Of a stretch of DNA of 64,000 nucleotides, positions 22,599-32,171 are shown piece by piece (the stretch's first letter is position 1; every line of letters begins with the position of its first letter). Below the pieces are notes generated by a model. That model was not told the origin of the DNA. It saw nothing but the letters and a program-made list of their open reading frames with translations, and ran no database searches. The position numbers were made by a program, and so were the translations under genes. Source of the stretch: Rhynchopus sp. YZ270_cl-10 (Eukaryota > Euglenozoa > Diplonemea > Diplonemida > Diplonemidae); NCBI GenBank assembly GCA_964035575.1, contig OZ037894.1, forward strand, positions 992,001 through 1,056,000. The letters run 5' to 3'.

Positions 22599-22759
22599 AT
22601 TTTTTTTTTGCGGTCCAGCAAGAGTCCGGCAGACACCCCTCTCCTGTTGATGCTGTGCATGGAAGGGGTCCCTCAAAAAAAAAGGGGGTGGGGAATAGAC
22701 CTGTTGAAGTCTGACGGTGATTTGTTCAGAAAATTAAAAAAAAGAAAAAGAAGAAGAAC

Positions 22760-25579
22760 TTGCGTGCGACAGAACAACCCTTCGAAGCGTGGGAGACCAC
22801 AGAGAGGCTGGATGTGATTGTGGAGGGCGTGCTCTTCACGAATGTGTACCGGCCGAGCGGGGTGGGTCTACAGAAGGGGGACCAGAGAGAGGATGACTTC
22901 GCAACACAGGATCTGCCAACGGGAGAGGGCTGCGTGATCGCAGGGGACATCAACGCACATCACCAGGCGTGGAGTCAGGCGAAAATTCCCAACCAAACGG
23001 GAACTGACCTACACGACTGGGCGTTGGGGAACAACATGCGATGCTGGAACAAGAAGGAAGCAACGCGGATCCAGCGCGGTACCAAAACGTCACCAGATGT
23101 GGTCTTCGCAGACAGAGACTGGGCCGACCCCAATTGGCAAACACGGGAAACGCTCAACTCCGACCACCTGCCGATAGAGTTTGAAGTGCAAGCGAACGCC
23201 CAAACACCTCCAACACATCCTGAGGTGAAACTCAAAAAAGAGCTGTGGAACTGGAAGAAGGCGAACTGGGCAGGCTTCACCAAGGAGATGGAGCGCAGTT
23301 CGCCAGACGCAATGAAGTGGGGCTCGATCAGCACCGCAGCAGCCAAGTGGGCAGGGATGGTGAAGAACATCGCGAGGAGGCACATCCCCAGAGGCAAGGC
23401 AAGGAAGAAGAAGCGACGCTGGTGCAACGGTGCGGTGAAGAAGGCCCAGAAGCAACGAGACAGAGAACTCCGCAGACAGCAGAAGGAGGAGACCCTGACC
23501 GTGGCCGACGGGGACGCACTCACGGAACTCCGGCGGCAGACGGCCAATGCGATACGGAAGGCGAAGAGAGAGGTGTGGGAGGACAAGTGCACCAAGGCAG
23601 TAGCAACCTCCGGGGCCTTCAGGCTGCTGCGCGAGTTGGACGGACGGGCGGACAAGGCGCAGTCGTACCCCATAAAAGTAAAAAAAGAGGGACAACAGGA
23701 AAAACAACAGCTCTCCACCAACAAGGAGAAGGCGGACGCACTGGGGGAGCACTACTGCAGCGTGAGTGACGGCACAGGCCTACCGGATGCGGAGCAGCAA
23801 ACTACGGCAGGATCCCAAGGAGCTGAAGCACCCCTGACACTGGAGGAGCTGGACGCCGCACTGAACGTCCTAGAAGCAGGAAAGTCACCTGGAGCGGATG
23901 GGATACACAACGAGATGTTGATGCACCTCGGACCCGCCGCAAAAAAAGGGCTTCTACATGTCATGAACCTCTCGTGGAAGCAGGGGCAACTACCCAAAGA
24001 ATGGAAGAAGGCCATACTTTTCCCTATCCACAAACAAGGGAAGCCAGAGGAAGACCTCGAATCCTACCGGCCGATAGCCCTGACGAGTACCGTGAGTAAG
24101 GTGATGGAACACGTGCTAGCGAACAGACTGCTCCAGCTGATGGAAGACCCAAACGAGGCCACACAGAACCTACATCCCAAACAGACAGGATTCAGACGCT
24201 TCCGTTCCGCCGTGGACAACCTGGCCTACATCACGCAGCTGGCTAAGGACTCCGCAGCGAAGAAAGAAGTCCCCATCATTCTGACGCTGGACCTCGACAA
24301 GGCCTACGACAAGGTTAAACGGGGGAAAATTCTGGAAAGGCTCCACCAACACCAGGTACCAGAGCGATACATCACGTGGCTCACGGATTACCTGAAGCAC
24401 AGAACGGCAAGGACAACGGTGGAAGGAACACGGAGCGAGGAATACGTGATGCGGGAGGGTGTTCCCCAGGGCACAGTGCTCTCACCACTACTGTTCAATC
24501 TGGTGATGACGGAGGTGGCAGAGATCCTGGAAGGAACGACGGCCCACTTCTGCATCTTCGCTGACGACCTGGCCATCATGTGTACGGAGCGCACACTGGA
24601 GGAAGCAACAGCGGCGATACAGAAGGTCCTTACACTGCTAGAGGAACACCTCCCCAAACTTGGATTCACGATATCCCGCAGGAAAACCTTCGTGATGCCA
24701 GTGACCGAGAAGGGCGATCGTGCCGACATCAGAAAAGCTAAGTGCGAAGTGAAGTACGCAGACGGAGCAGTGGTGAACCGTGCGCAGACGGTCCGTTACC
24801 TGGGGGTGGAACTGGATGACGCACTGACGATGCAGCCACAACTGGCGGCGGTGAAGACGAAGTTCCTCAAAAAACTTTCTCTGATCCAGCTCATGGCTGG
24901 ACGGGACTGGGGGTGCGATGCCCACATGCTGAGACAGGTGTACATGACGTACGTGCTCCCGACCATAACGTATGCACTGGCGGTGTGGGGACCAGCGCTA
25001 AATGAGGCAGGCCTTGAAACTCTGGAAGTACTCCACCGAAGGGGGGCGAGGGTCATCACCGGGTGTAACTACTACACCAAAGCAGAGGACCTACTCTGGG
25101 AAGCACACCTGAGGAAGATACGAGAGCACGTCGAATTCGATGCAGCAGCCCTGTACGAACGTGCACGTCGACAACTGGAGACCCCAGCAGAGTGTGCAAT
25201 GCATTCAAGCGATACGAAACTGACCTGGTTACGGTCGGCGAAGGACACAGTGGAACAGACGAAGATGTACCGCCACGACCAACCAGCGATGTCCCAGACA
25301 CACTACCCGGTGGCACCCTGGCGCTGGAAGGAGGTCCTCCCCAAGGTCGACATCCGGCCCTACGTGGCTGGCTTCAAGAAGGGCACGCAGACGGACGCAG
25401 AGGCGAGAAGCTTGACAGAGCAGACCATCGCAGAGCTGCCACCAGCGGACCTTCACGTCTACACAGACGGGTCGGTGGAAGGCGGACGAGGCCACGGGGG
25501 TGCAGGCATTGTGGTCTACCCGGGAGACAGCGACAAAGAAATAGCGACAGCCAACGTCGGAGCAGGGCGGATGAGCATA
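22760..25579 (+). pseudogene. LINE polyprotein, endonuclease remnant to RNase H start
   Basis: The frame is open from about 22757; the first codons are the truncation edge, not a true start. Endonuclease motifs seen are VIAGDINAHHQAW and NSDHLPIEF; the N-terminal catalytic motifs are missing. Reverse transcriptase motifs are ESYRPIALTSTVSKVMEHVL, LTLDLDKAYDKV (24283 on), GVPQGTVLSPLLFNLV and FADDLAIM (24554 on), so both catalytic Asp blocks are present. RNase H begins with LHVYTDGSVEGG near 25453. The frame loses its match after VGAGR near 25570 and runs out of frame to a stop at 25669. Confidence 0.88.
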
Positions 25580-26355
25580 CGTACACCGCCGAGCTGGTGG
25601 CCATCAGAGAGGCACTTCCGATGGTGGAGGAACTGCACCGCACAGACCACAAACACAACACGGTGGTAATCCTCACAGACAGCCAGTCAGCACTACGTGC
25701 GTTGGAGACAGGTCCGGTGAAGGCTACGGGACTTCTCTGCGACGTGTGGTCGGCACTACACCGGGCTACAACCAAGGTGCGGGTGATCATGCAGTACATC
25801 CCGTCACATGTGGGGGTGAGTGGAAATGAGGAAGCGGACCACGAAGCCAAGTTAGGTACGGCCACGTACCAAGCAGAACGGGCATCACAAAAAGGCCGCC
25901 TACAAGAGGAACCACTCACGCTCCTCGCGTGCAAAGCGGCGATACGCGCAGTCTGCTCCAGCTACACACCCCAACCGGCGAGCGAACTCTACAGCACGAT
26001 CACGGCGGACACCCCGAAGGGAGTGTCGCGACCCAAGCTGAGCACACCGGAGCTCACGCGGCGGGGAGCAGTGCAGATGAGACTGCTGCGGACAGAGCGC
26101 CACCCTGCGCTGTTCGACTACATGGGCAGCAACGACGTGGCACGCTGCAACAACTGCACGGCAAAAGCAAAGGCGACACTGAAACACATGTTCAAAGTGT
26201 GTTCAGCCACCAAGGCACTAAGGACAGACCTACTGCCAAACAAGTCGCTCAAGTTCTTACTGCTAGAGCAACCCCAGTTGTGCCTGAAGTACATCAGCGC
26301 GGCAAAACTGACAGAGGCCAGCCTGCCTGAACTCGTGCGGAGCAACACCTACTGA
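25561..26355 (+). pseudogene. LINE polyprotein, RNase H remainder and zinc finger
   Basis: This continues the polyprotein in another frame (a net shift of minus one base near 25565-25578). The RNase H core continues with TYTAELVAIREAL, LTDSQSALRALE and GNEEADHEAKLG. The C-terminal CNNC...HMFKVC is a C-x2-C-x9-H-x4-C finger like those ending ingi/I-type proteins. The stop TGA is at 26353-26355. A programmed frameshift is formally possible, but this family does not normally have one in RNase H, so decay is more likely. Confidence 0.82.
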
Positions 26356-26407
26356 GGAGACGCCGGCCAAAACTTGAAACAATAAAGACAAGGAAAAAAA
26401 AAAAAAA

Positions 26408-27124
26408 CCACGAACAAAAAGCAAGCCCAGGATGTACCTGCGGCACCACGACCAGCGCAACTGACGGTTGCGAAGACAATACATGTGCGGAACGCCGTCT
26501 TCTACGAAGACGTGTGTTACACTTTCAAACATACTTTTTACTTTTCAAAAAAAAAAAAACAACAAAAAAACAGAAAAAAAACAAAAAAAAAAAAAAAAAA
26601 AAAAAAAGCAAAAAAAAAAAAACAAAAAAAAACAAATCATTGATTTTCCTTTTAATTTATAAAGTGCCCAGGCCCCGGGGCTTGGGTGCACTTTATAAAT
26701 TTTTTTTTTTTTTATCATATTTTTTTTTTCCTTTTGACTCCGTGGTTAACCTCGTGTGAGGTTGCGCGGAGTTCGCAGTCAGGCCAGGGAGCCACGTAAC
26801 AAGGCTCGACTGCCACATAGTGGGGGGAGATCTGTGCAGCCTGTATGTTCCCCCCGATTTGCGTGGTAAATGGGGAGGCGCTTCCGTTTAACGGCAACCC
26901 ACAAGAGTAGAACAACAACCAAACTTTTGAGAAACAGACGCCAATGAGACCTAGAGTCTCTCTTCTTACTTGTGTGCTACAGACAAACATGACAACGCTA
27001 ACCACGACTGCCACGGCAGAGCGGGGTCCCTAACGGTTCACTGGGGGGGATCCACATAGATAAAGAAAACAAAAAATACGAAAGCAAGGAAGAAAACCAG
27101 TAAAAAAAAAAAAAAAAAAAAAAA
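26408..27124 (+). mobile_element. Retroposed 3' tail(s) with poly-A and a long hairpin
   Basis: Between the LINE tail and 27124 are three pieces. Bases 26408-26560 contain two small stems (CGCAAC/GTTGCG near 26457 and GTCTTC/GAAGAC near 26495) and end in A-rich DNA. The hairpin is at 26655-26700. Bases 26730-27124 are a GC-richer non-coding sequence ending in a run of about 23 A. The poly-A endings suggest retroposed untranslated or SINE-like sequences, but I could not identify a parent. Confidence 0.45.
26655..26700. repeat. 46-bp imperfect palindrome
   Basis: ATTTATAAAGTG at the left pairs perfectly with CACTTTATAAAT at the right. The inner GGCCCCGGGGC core also pairs, with a 2-base bulge. 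It is bounded by A-rich and T-rich DNA on opposite sides, as if an inverted A-tract pair flanked it. Confidence 0.7.
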
Positions 27125-27281
27125 GAATGACAGAAAATGGGGCCAGAGGTCTTCTCCTTTAATGTCTCTTTGCTGTAGGGAAAACAGTGTGCCGTTCTGT
27201 TAAGTACGTTGTCCTAGCTCTTTCAGGGTCGATTAGTTTTATTTTTCAAAAAAAAAAAAAAAATAAACCAAGTTTTTTTTT

Positions 27282-27312
27282 AAGGTGACTAAGCACGAGA
27301 GGCTTAGGTAAA
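27282..27312 (+). repeat. Hairpin family A copy
   Basis: AAGGTGACTAAGCACGAGAG then GCTTAGG. The core is identical to the copy at 44293, but the 3' arm and tail are lost after GCTTAGG. Confidence 0.7.
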
Positions 27313-27483
27313 AGACACCCCCCTCGAAATAGAGAACAAAAAGGGGGTTGGAAATGGTGCGTAGTACTGAAAAAAAAAAAAGAGCTGAGCACAATTTTTT
27401 TTAAAAAGGAAAGGCCCCACATAGTTTGCTGCACAATACGCAAAAAAAAAGTATGACATCTCCTCCCATTTTCGTGCACCTTT

Positions 27484-27600
27484 CCCCCTTCTCTTTAGAT
27501 CCTGATACGGAGTGCCCTTTGTTTTAAATAAGGAGAATTTTATTTTTCCTACCTATTTAAAAAAAAATATATATAAAAAACCCCCTTCTCTTTAGATCCT
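27484..27600 (+). promoter_or_regulatory. Duplicated trans-splice acceptor block
   Basis: A 20-base block (CCCCCTTCTCTTTAGATCCT) occurs at 27484-27503 and again at 27581-27600, 97 bases apart. Both contain a pyrimidine tract plus AG. The second AG (27594-27595) is nine bases before the ATG of the next gene and is the likelier spliced-leader acceptor. The first may be a spare acceptor, or the pair may flank a 77-base insertion. Confidence 0.5.
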
Positions 27601-27604
27601 CATT

Positions 27605-28654
27605 ATGACTTCCCACAGAACAGACAAAGAAATCATTGTCGACACAAAAAAAAAAATGGAACTGTCGGTGCAGTCGTTAGACGGAAGCACATACGTGATC
27701 GATGTGGGAGTGGATGACACAACAGAGGACGTGCGGCGGAAGGTGGCGTCTGCAGCTGGGTTGTCTGAAGACAGCTTTGAGATGAGTGTCGGAGGGAGTG
27801 GCGTAGGGGACATCGCCATCACGCAGCTGAGTGCTGGGGACACGATTTTTCTGACACCATCAAAGAAGCACGAAGCCATAGCTATGCTGCATGCTTTAGG
27901 CGAGACGGACCTTACAGCAGAGAGATTGAAGGCCGTCACCAACCCTGAGGTAGCGCGCCTACTTCTGCAGGCTGAGGTCACGACGGTGATTCTGGACGAT
28001 TTTTTTCTGCAAACACATGAGACTAGACTTGACCTCAGCGAGGTAGGGTCCGTTGTGCAGGAGGTTGGGGCGAATTTTGCTTGCGACAGCGAAACATTGA
28101 CTGCGCTTGATGTGTCGGGTTTGGTCAATGTCACGCACCTCGGGGACAACTTTTCGTACTACTGCACAGTGTTGAAGACGATTGATGTGTCTGGGTTCAG
28201 CCGTGTCAGGGACATCGGAGGCTTCTTCCTCTCCCACTGCGAGTCGCTGACGACGATAGACTTGTCAGCATTGAGCAGCGTTACACGGATAAGGGGGTTC
28301 TTCCTGAGCCGCTGCGAAAACTTGACAGCACTGAACATATCTGGGTTGCACAATGTCACGCACGTTGGCGACCAGTTCCTATCCTCATGCGGTGCGTTGG
28401 TAGAGGTGGATTTGTCGGTGTTGCGCAGTGTCGTGAACATCGGGGTCCTCTTCTTGTACAACTGTGGTGTGCTGGCAAGGGTAAACCTGTCGGGGTTGAG
28501 CAGCGTCGCAGTGATTGAAAACTGCATGTTTTCCGGGTGCACGGCATTGAAAGCAATCGATGTCTCTGGAAGCAGCAGCGTCGTTTTTGACACATGCGAG
28601 ACGTACGCCGCAGAGGTGCGAAAGCTGGGGCAGCGTGTGGTTGTACTGCAGTAA
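27605..28654 (+). CDS. Ubiquitin-like domain plus BspA-type leucine-rich repeats
   Basis: 349 residues. Residues about 18-90 look like a ubiquitin fold (MELSVQSLDGSTYVIDVGVD, TTEDVRRKVASAAGL, AITQLSAGDTIFL). From about 110 to 335 come repeats of about 24 residues of the BspA/LRR_5 kind, e.g. FLSHCESLTTIDLSALSSVT and FLSRCENLTALNISGLHNVT. There is no signal peptide or membrane segment, so the protein is probably cytosolic. It lacks a C-terminal di-Gly after the ubiquitin fold and is therefore not a conjugated modifier; a proteasome or ligase adaptor is possible. ATG 27605 lies directly behind an acceptor AG. Similar UBL-LRR proteins are known from kinetoplastids; the exact role is unknown. Confidence 0.8.
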   Translation: MTSHRTDKEIIVDTKKKMELSVQSLDGSTYVIDVGVDDTTEDVRRKVASAAGLSEDSFEMSVGGSGVGDIAITQLSAGDTIFLTPSKKHEAIAMLHALGETDLTAERLKAVTNPEVARLLLQAEVTTVILDDFFLQTHETRLDLSEVGSVVQEVGANFACDSETLTALDVSGLVNVTHLGDNFSYYCTVLKTIDVSGFSRVRDIGGFFLSHCESLTTIDLSALSSVTRIRGFFLSRCENLTALNISGLHNVTHVGDQFLSSCGALVEVDLSVLRSVVNIGVLFLYNCGVLARVNLSGLSSVAVIENCMFSGCTALKAIDVSGSSSVVFDTCETYAAEVRKLGQRVVVLQ

Positions 28655-28977
28655 GATAGTACGTTGGGGGCAAAACTTCGTCTCTCAACAAAAGCAACAC
28701 AAAAATTTGTGCGCGGAGATCAAAAAAAAGCGAGTTGACCACATCGTCAATTTATGAATTTATCAAATTTATCAAAAAAGGGATTCAACGACCTTCTGCT
28801 CTAACCCACTTTTTGCAGACGGGGCGTTGCGACTCTTCAATGAATTGCCTCTTCTCTTTTGCACCAAAAAAGTTAACACTATTTCCACCTTTACCCCCCT
28901 CTCAACACACCTCCCCTACACCCCACCCCACCCTCTAGTACCCAACACCCCCCTTATATTCCTCCCCCCCTTCCACA
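28655..28977. other. Short intergenic spacer
   Basis: No gene. The downstream half is C-rich and ends in a pyrimidine tract with AG at 28937-28938, 40 bases before the next ATG; this is a good trans-splice acceptor. Confidence 0.55.
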
Positions 28978-30288
28978 ATGAGGAGTGTCGCTGTCTTTGC
29001 GCTGCTTGCTAGTGTGTGTGGTGAGCAACATTCTGTGTTGGTTGAACAGTTGGTAGCACGCGGCTCGAACATCTCTTCGAGGGTCGACATTAACGCCGAT
29101 GCGGTGCTAGGACGGTATGCAGTGGCAACGGACGATATTGCCTCGGGTACGGTCATCTTCACTACACCATACACGAACTGCCTGATCGGCCGCGACCACA
29201 CCACGACACACACAACAGAGCAGAGCCTTGCCGCAACGCTTCTCGAGGCGAAGCACTCTGCCACCCCCGACATGTGGACCACCTACGTTTCGCAACTCCC
29301 AACACAGTACATCACTGGGGTTGCGTTTACCGAAGCTGACATTCAATGTTTAAGTCGCAGCGCTGAAGCACAAAGGGCACACCTCTTTGGGGAATATGAA
29401 GCGTTCAAGAAAAGCGTGGCTAGAGGATTTGAAGAAGCAGACCTTGAATGGGCATTTGCCTCTGTTTTGACACGCGCAATTCGTGTCCCAAACGGAGCAG
29501 GGCAGCATGAAGGAAAGGCAGCGTTAGTTCCGTTCCTTGACTTTCTCAATCATAACAGCAGTTCCAACATTGGGCTCACGGCAGACGCATTTGGTTTCGC
29601 CCTCTTCGCAACGCGAGACATCCAAGCGGAGGAGCCTCTTACACTAAACTACGGCGCGCACCTCACCCCCTCCAAGCTTCTTGTGCACTACGGATTCGCG
29701 GATTCGAGCTTTGAAAAGCTGAATTCGTATCTGTCATTCCCGGATACCCCAGAGACGGCGCCGCTGAAGCTGGCGGGGTGTCTGCCGAGTGGAACGGAAA
29801 ACCCTTTTGAAGACATCTATGTCTCAAAGGATGGGACATTGTCGCCAAAGCTTATTGAATGCGTGACCGTTTCGGTTCTGCCGACCGCTATCCGGAAGGA
29901 ATACCATAACCTGCTTGCTGACGCAAAGTTGGAAGTTCTTGCTGAACACCGCTCCGTTGCCCTTCAGGTCTACTCTAGTCATATCGAAAAGGTTCTCACT
30001 CTTTACCCTACTCTAAACGATGAACGTTGTGGGGGGGAAGCAGATGTGAAAAAGACACCCTCCGCAGCAAAAGAGACGATTCTGCGGCACAATGCGCAGT
30101 CGCGTGCGGTGTATCTCCTCGCAAAGGAAAATATTATTGCGGAAATTGCAGAAATAAAGGGAGCAAAAAAAGTTGTGGTCGAGAAGGATCAGCAAGAGAG
30201 AAGACGTCGCAGAAGAGAAAGGCGGAGAGCGAGAGAGGCAGAAGAGGAGGAGGAGGAAGAGGGGGAGGAGGAGGGGAAGGAGCTCTGA
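28978..30288 (+). CDS. SET-domain protein (SETD3/LSMT type) with signal peptide
   Basis: 436 residues. The N-terminus MRSVAVFALLASVCG reads as a signal peptide. A split SET domain covers about 40-245: GRYAVATDDIASGTVIF at the front, then PFLDFLNHNSSSN and LTLNYGAHLTPSKLLVHYGF with the Asn-His and catalytic Tyr motifs. Residues about 260-400 resemble the Rubisco LSMT substrate-binding helical domain. The tail is a highly charged run of Arg then Glu, ending GKEL. The family methylates Lys or His of non-histone proteins (Rubisco, actin, elongation factors), normally in cytosol or plastid. A secretory targeting peptide is unusual. The C-terminus is only loosely like an ER-retrieval signal and I do not count it as one. 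Confidence 0.85.
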   Translation: MRSVAVFALLASVCGEQHSVLVEQLVARGSNISSRVDINADAVLGRYAVATDDIASGTVIFTTPYTNCLIGRDHTTTHTTEQSLAATLLEAKHSATPDMWTTYVSQLPTQYITGVAFTEADIQCLSRSAEAQRAHLFGEYEAFKKSVARGFEEADLEWAFASVLTRAIRVPNGAGQHEGKAALVPFLDFLNHNSSSNIGLTADAFGFALFATRDIQAEEPLTLNYGAHLTPSKLLVHYGFADSSFEKLNSYLSFPDTPETAPLKLAGCLPSGTENPFEDIYVSKDGTLSPKLIECVTVSVLPTAIRKEYHNLLADAKLEVLAEHRSVALQVYSSHIEKVLTLYPTLNDERCGGEADVKKTPSAAKETILRHNAQSRAVYLLAKENIIAEIAEIKGAKKVVVEKDQQERRRRRRERRRAREAEEEEEEEGEEEGKEL

Positions 30289-30330
30289 GTTATTTTGTGA
30301 TAAAATTAGATGCAGAGGGGGAGTTTTTTT

Positions 30331-30400
30331 TGTGCTTTTATCCGGATGGCTGGCATCGTTCAGTGGGTCAGTCGGAGGTGCCTGCATCAATAACTACAGT
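30331..30400 (+). repeat. Dispersed repeat family F copy
   Basis: TGTGCTTTTATCCGGATGGC, then GGCATCG and GGAGGTGCCTGCATCAATAA. It matches 10655-10735. GGCA near the start can pair with TGCC near the end. Confidence 0.55.
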
Positions 30401-30708
30401 TTTTTTTTTCCCCTCTTCCGCATACTACTTTTGTTAGCGGAGTGGTCACATCGCTTTACTCAAGATGGTGGTAGTGTCAAGCGTCAAACTACAAGAAGGG
30501 AGGCAGGGAGGGAGGTGACACTTTAGTTGCTAAAAAAGGCGTTGGAGAGTGCATAAAAAAATAGTGGAAAAAAGAGTAAAAAAAAAACCATCAAATTATG
30601 AACGTAATAACTCTGCGGGAGAGGGGTGGTGGTGGTGGGGGTAGCTGTGGTGGATATGGTGGCCTGCGTCCGTAGCGGCGTTGTGCCCCTAAACGTTTCA
30701 CTTTTAAA

Positions 30709-30755
30709 AAAGATGTTGTGTACGAGAAGTACATTCATCTTGCATGTTTTCTTTT
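30709..30755 (+). repeat. Hairpin family A copy with altered stem
   Basis: AAAGATG arm, TGTAC stem, GAGAA loop, GTACA stem and CATCTT arm. The stem bases differ from the common AAGC/GCTT version on both sides yet still pair. Confidence 0.7.
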
Positions 30756-30848
30756 TTTTTTTTTTTTTGGGATTGCACGAACCCTGATAGTCCAGCAGTA
30801 TTTCTTTTCGAAAAATTGAAATTGCATTTTAAGCGACAGGCTCTTTTC

Positions 30849-30896
30849 GAAGACGAAGCACAATGAGGCTTACGTTCATCTTCTTAACTTTTTCTT
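30849..30896 (+). repeat. Hairpin family A copy
   Basis: GAAGACGAAGCACAATGAGG then CTTACGTTCATCTTC and ACTTTTTCTTTT. The outer GAAGA and TCTTC arms pair. Confidence 0.7.
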
Positions 30897-31206
30897 TTGA
30901 ATAAAAATCTAAAACCAAAAAAAAGAAGGGGTGCATGTGTTGACCCTCTCAAATACTTTCAATTCTGTGAACTGAAAGTATATGAATCTAATTGTTTTGA
31001 AGCTAGCCTCATAAACTTCAACCCCAACAATCACAATACTGCAAGCAGACCTGCGGTAATTGTGTTCGAAGCGCGTTTTTTCTTTCTCAGTACTCTCGGC
31101 TTGTCTATTTTATTCAAAAAAAAATGCCTAGAGCATTGCACAAAAGTTCTCATGATTTTTTGCCGCTTTTTTATGCAATATGATCAACAATCTAGCAACA
31201 AATGGA

Positions 31207-31245
31207 CAGTGAAGACTGTCTTTTTGGCAGCTACACTGATCCAAC
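31207..31245 (+). repeat. Hairpin family C copy
   Basis: CAGTGAAGACTGTCTTTTTG followed by GCAGCTACACTG. AGTG pairs with CACT, AG with CT, and CTG with CAG. Confidence 0.7.
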
Positions 31246-31831
31246 AAAAAAAATATCAAATATCAAATAAAGGGCAAAGCCAAAAATGATTGATCCCGAC
31301 AATAAAACAAAAGTATTTCCTCCTGGAAAAAAATCCCTTCACTTCGTGCCAAACAGAATTCGACACCTTATTTGGCCGCATTTAGTGGGGAGAAGGAGAA
31401 CACGATCATTTGTCTTTTCAAGAGTGTTTAACTTTTATTGGTGTATGCGCATGAGAGAAAAATTCATCTTTTTTTCCCCCTCCCCTTTAAAATTCGAATG
31501 ATATGTTTAAATTTTCAAATTTGTGGTCCAGGGATGTTGTCTTTGCAAAAAAGGGAGGAAACCGCATACCCCCCATAACAACAAAACTATCAAGCAAAAT
31601 TAAACAGAGCACAAAGCACTTTCAAAACATACAAAAAAACATTTTCAAACCCCCCCATAACAACAACGCATCTATGAAGATAGATGTTACTGAAGCCGTC
31701 AAAAAACTAGCCGTGGAGCTTCAATTCCTATGTTTTTTCAAAAAAAAAAAAAAAAAAACCTTCTCTTTTTTTTTGCAGATTACCGATACTGCAAAAGAAA
31801 AACATGGGGTCATCGTTTCTTTTTTTTTCTT

Positions 31832-31922
31832 CAAGCGCAACACTACGGGGGTTCTGATAACCCCCGACGGAGTGTCAGTGCCTGCGTCTCTCAGAGGCGT
31901 TTTGCACTAATCAACTTCACTT
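31832..31922 (+). repeat. Hairpin family E copy (LINE 3' end)
   Basis: 90 bases matching the 3' terminus of the LINE fragment at 50779-51927, including both of its consecutive hairpins (CCCCC pairing inside CACT...AGTG, then AGTGCCTG...TTTTGCACT) and the tail TCAACTTCACTT. The 5' truncation point is just before CAAGCGCAACAC. Confidence 0.75.
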
Positions 31923-32171
31923 TCTTTTTTACTTTTTTACCCTACAAAAAAAGGTCACAACTCTACCAACGGCCTTTGTCCAAAAAAAGCAAAACCAAAA
32001 AAAGCGGCACAGTCATGAATGAATATTCCAATTTCAAACGGAATTTTCCTCTCTCTCTCTCCTTCTCTTCCCCCCACATTTTTTACCAACTACTTTGTTA
32101 AACCTCCCACATTCCACTAAAACTCCTTTTTCAGAAAACGGTTTTTTTTTTGTCTAAAAAGTTCTCAAACA

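Larger units (their letters stand above)
16910..22757. other. Long non-coding spacer rich in T/A runs and hairpin repeats
   Basis: In almost 6 kb I find no gene, only short frames made of homopolymer runs. It holds dispersed hairpin repeats of families A to E (listed separately), a run of 17 C at 21458-21474, and a strong hairpin at 21531-21576. No tRNA or rRNA sequence was recognised. Confidence 0.6.
22758..26407 (+). mobile_element. Non-LTR retrotransposon (LINE), 5'-truncated, ingi/L1Tc/I-like
   Basis: Domain order is AP endonuclease (C-terminal part only), reverse transcriptase, RNase H and a C-terminal CCHC zinc finger. This is the order of I and ingi/L1Tc clade LINEs. The 5' end lacks the first third of the endonuclease, typical of incomplete target-primed reverse transcription. 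The reading frame is broken once, in RNase H. The 3' end is marked by AATAAAGACAAGG and a run of 14 A at 26394-26407. Coding composition is GC-rich against A/T-rich flanks. No convincing target duplication was found, so the boundaries are approximate. Confidence 0.9.
30289..32171. other. Intergenic spacer with hairpin repeats
   Basis: No supported gene. It carries family F (30331-30400), two A copies, one C copy and an E copy. A pyrimidine tract with AG at 32133-32134 precedes the next gene. Confidence 0.55.

Noticed and set aside
30277-30288. C-terminal GKEL of the SET protein as ER-retrieval signal
   Set aside because: Too different from K/HDEL to count without other evidence.
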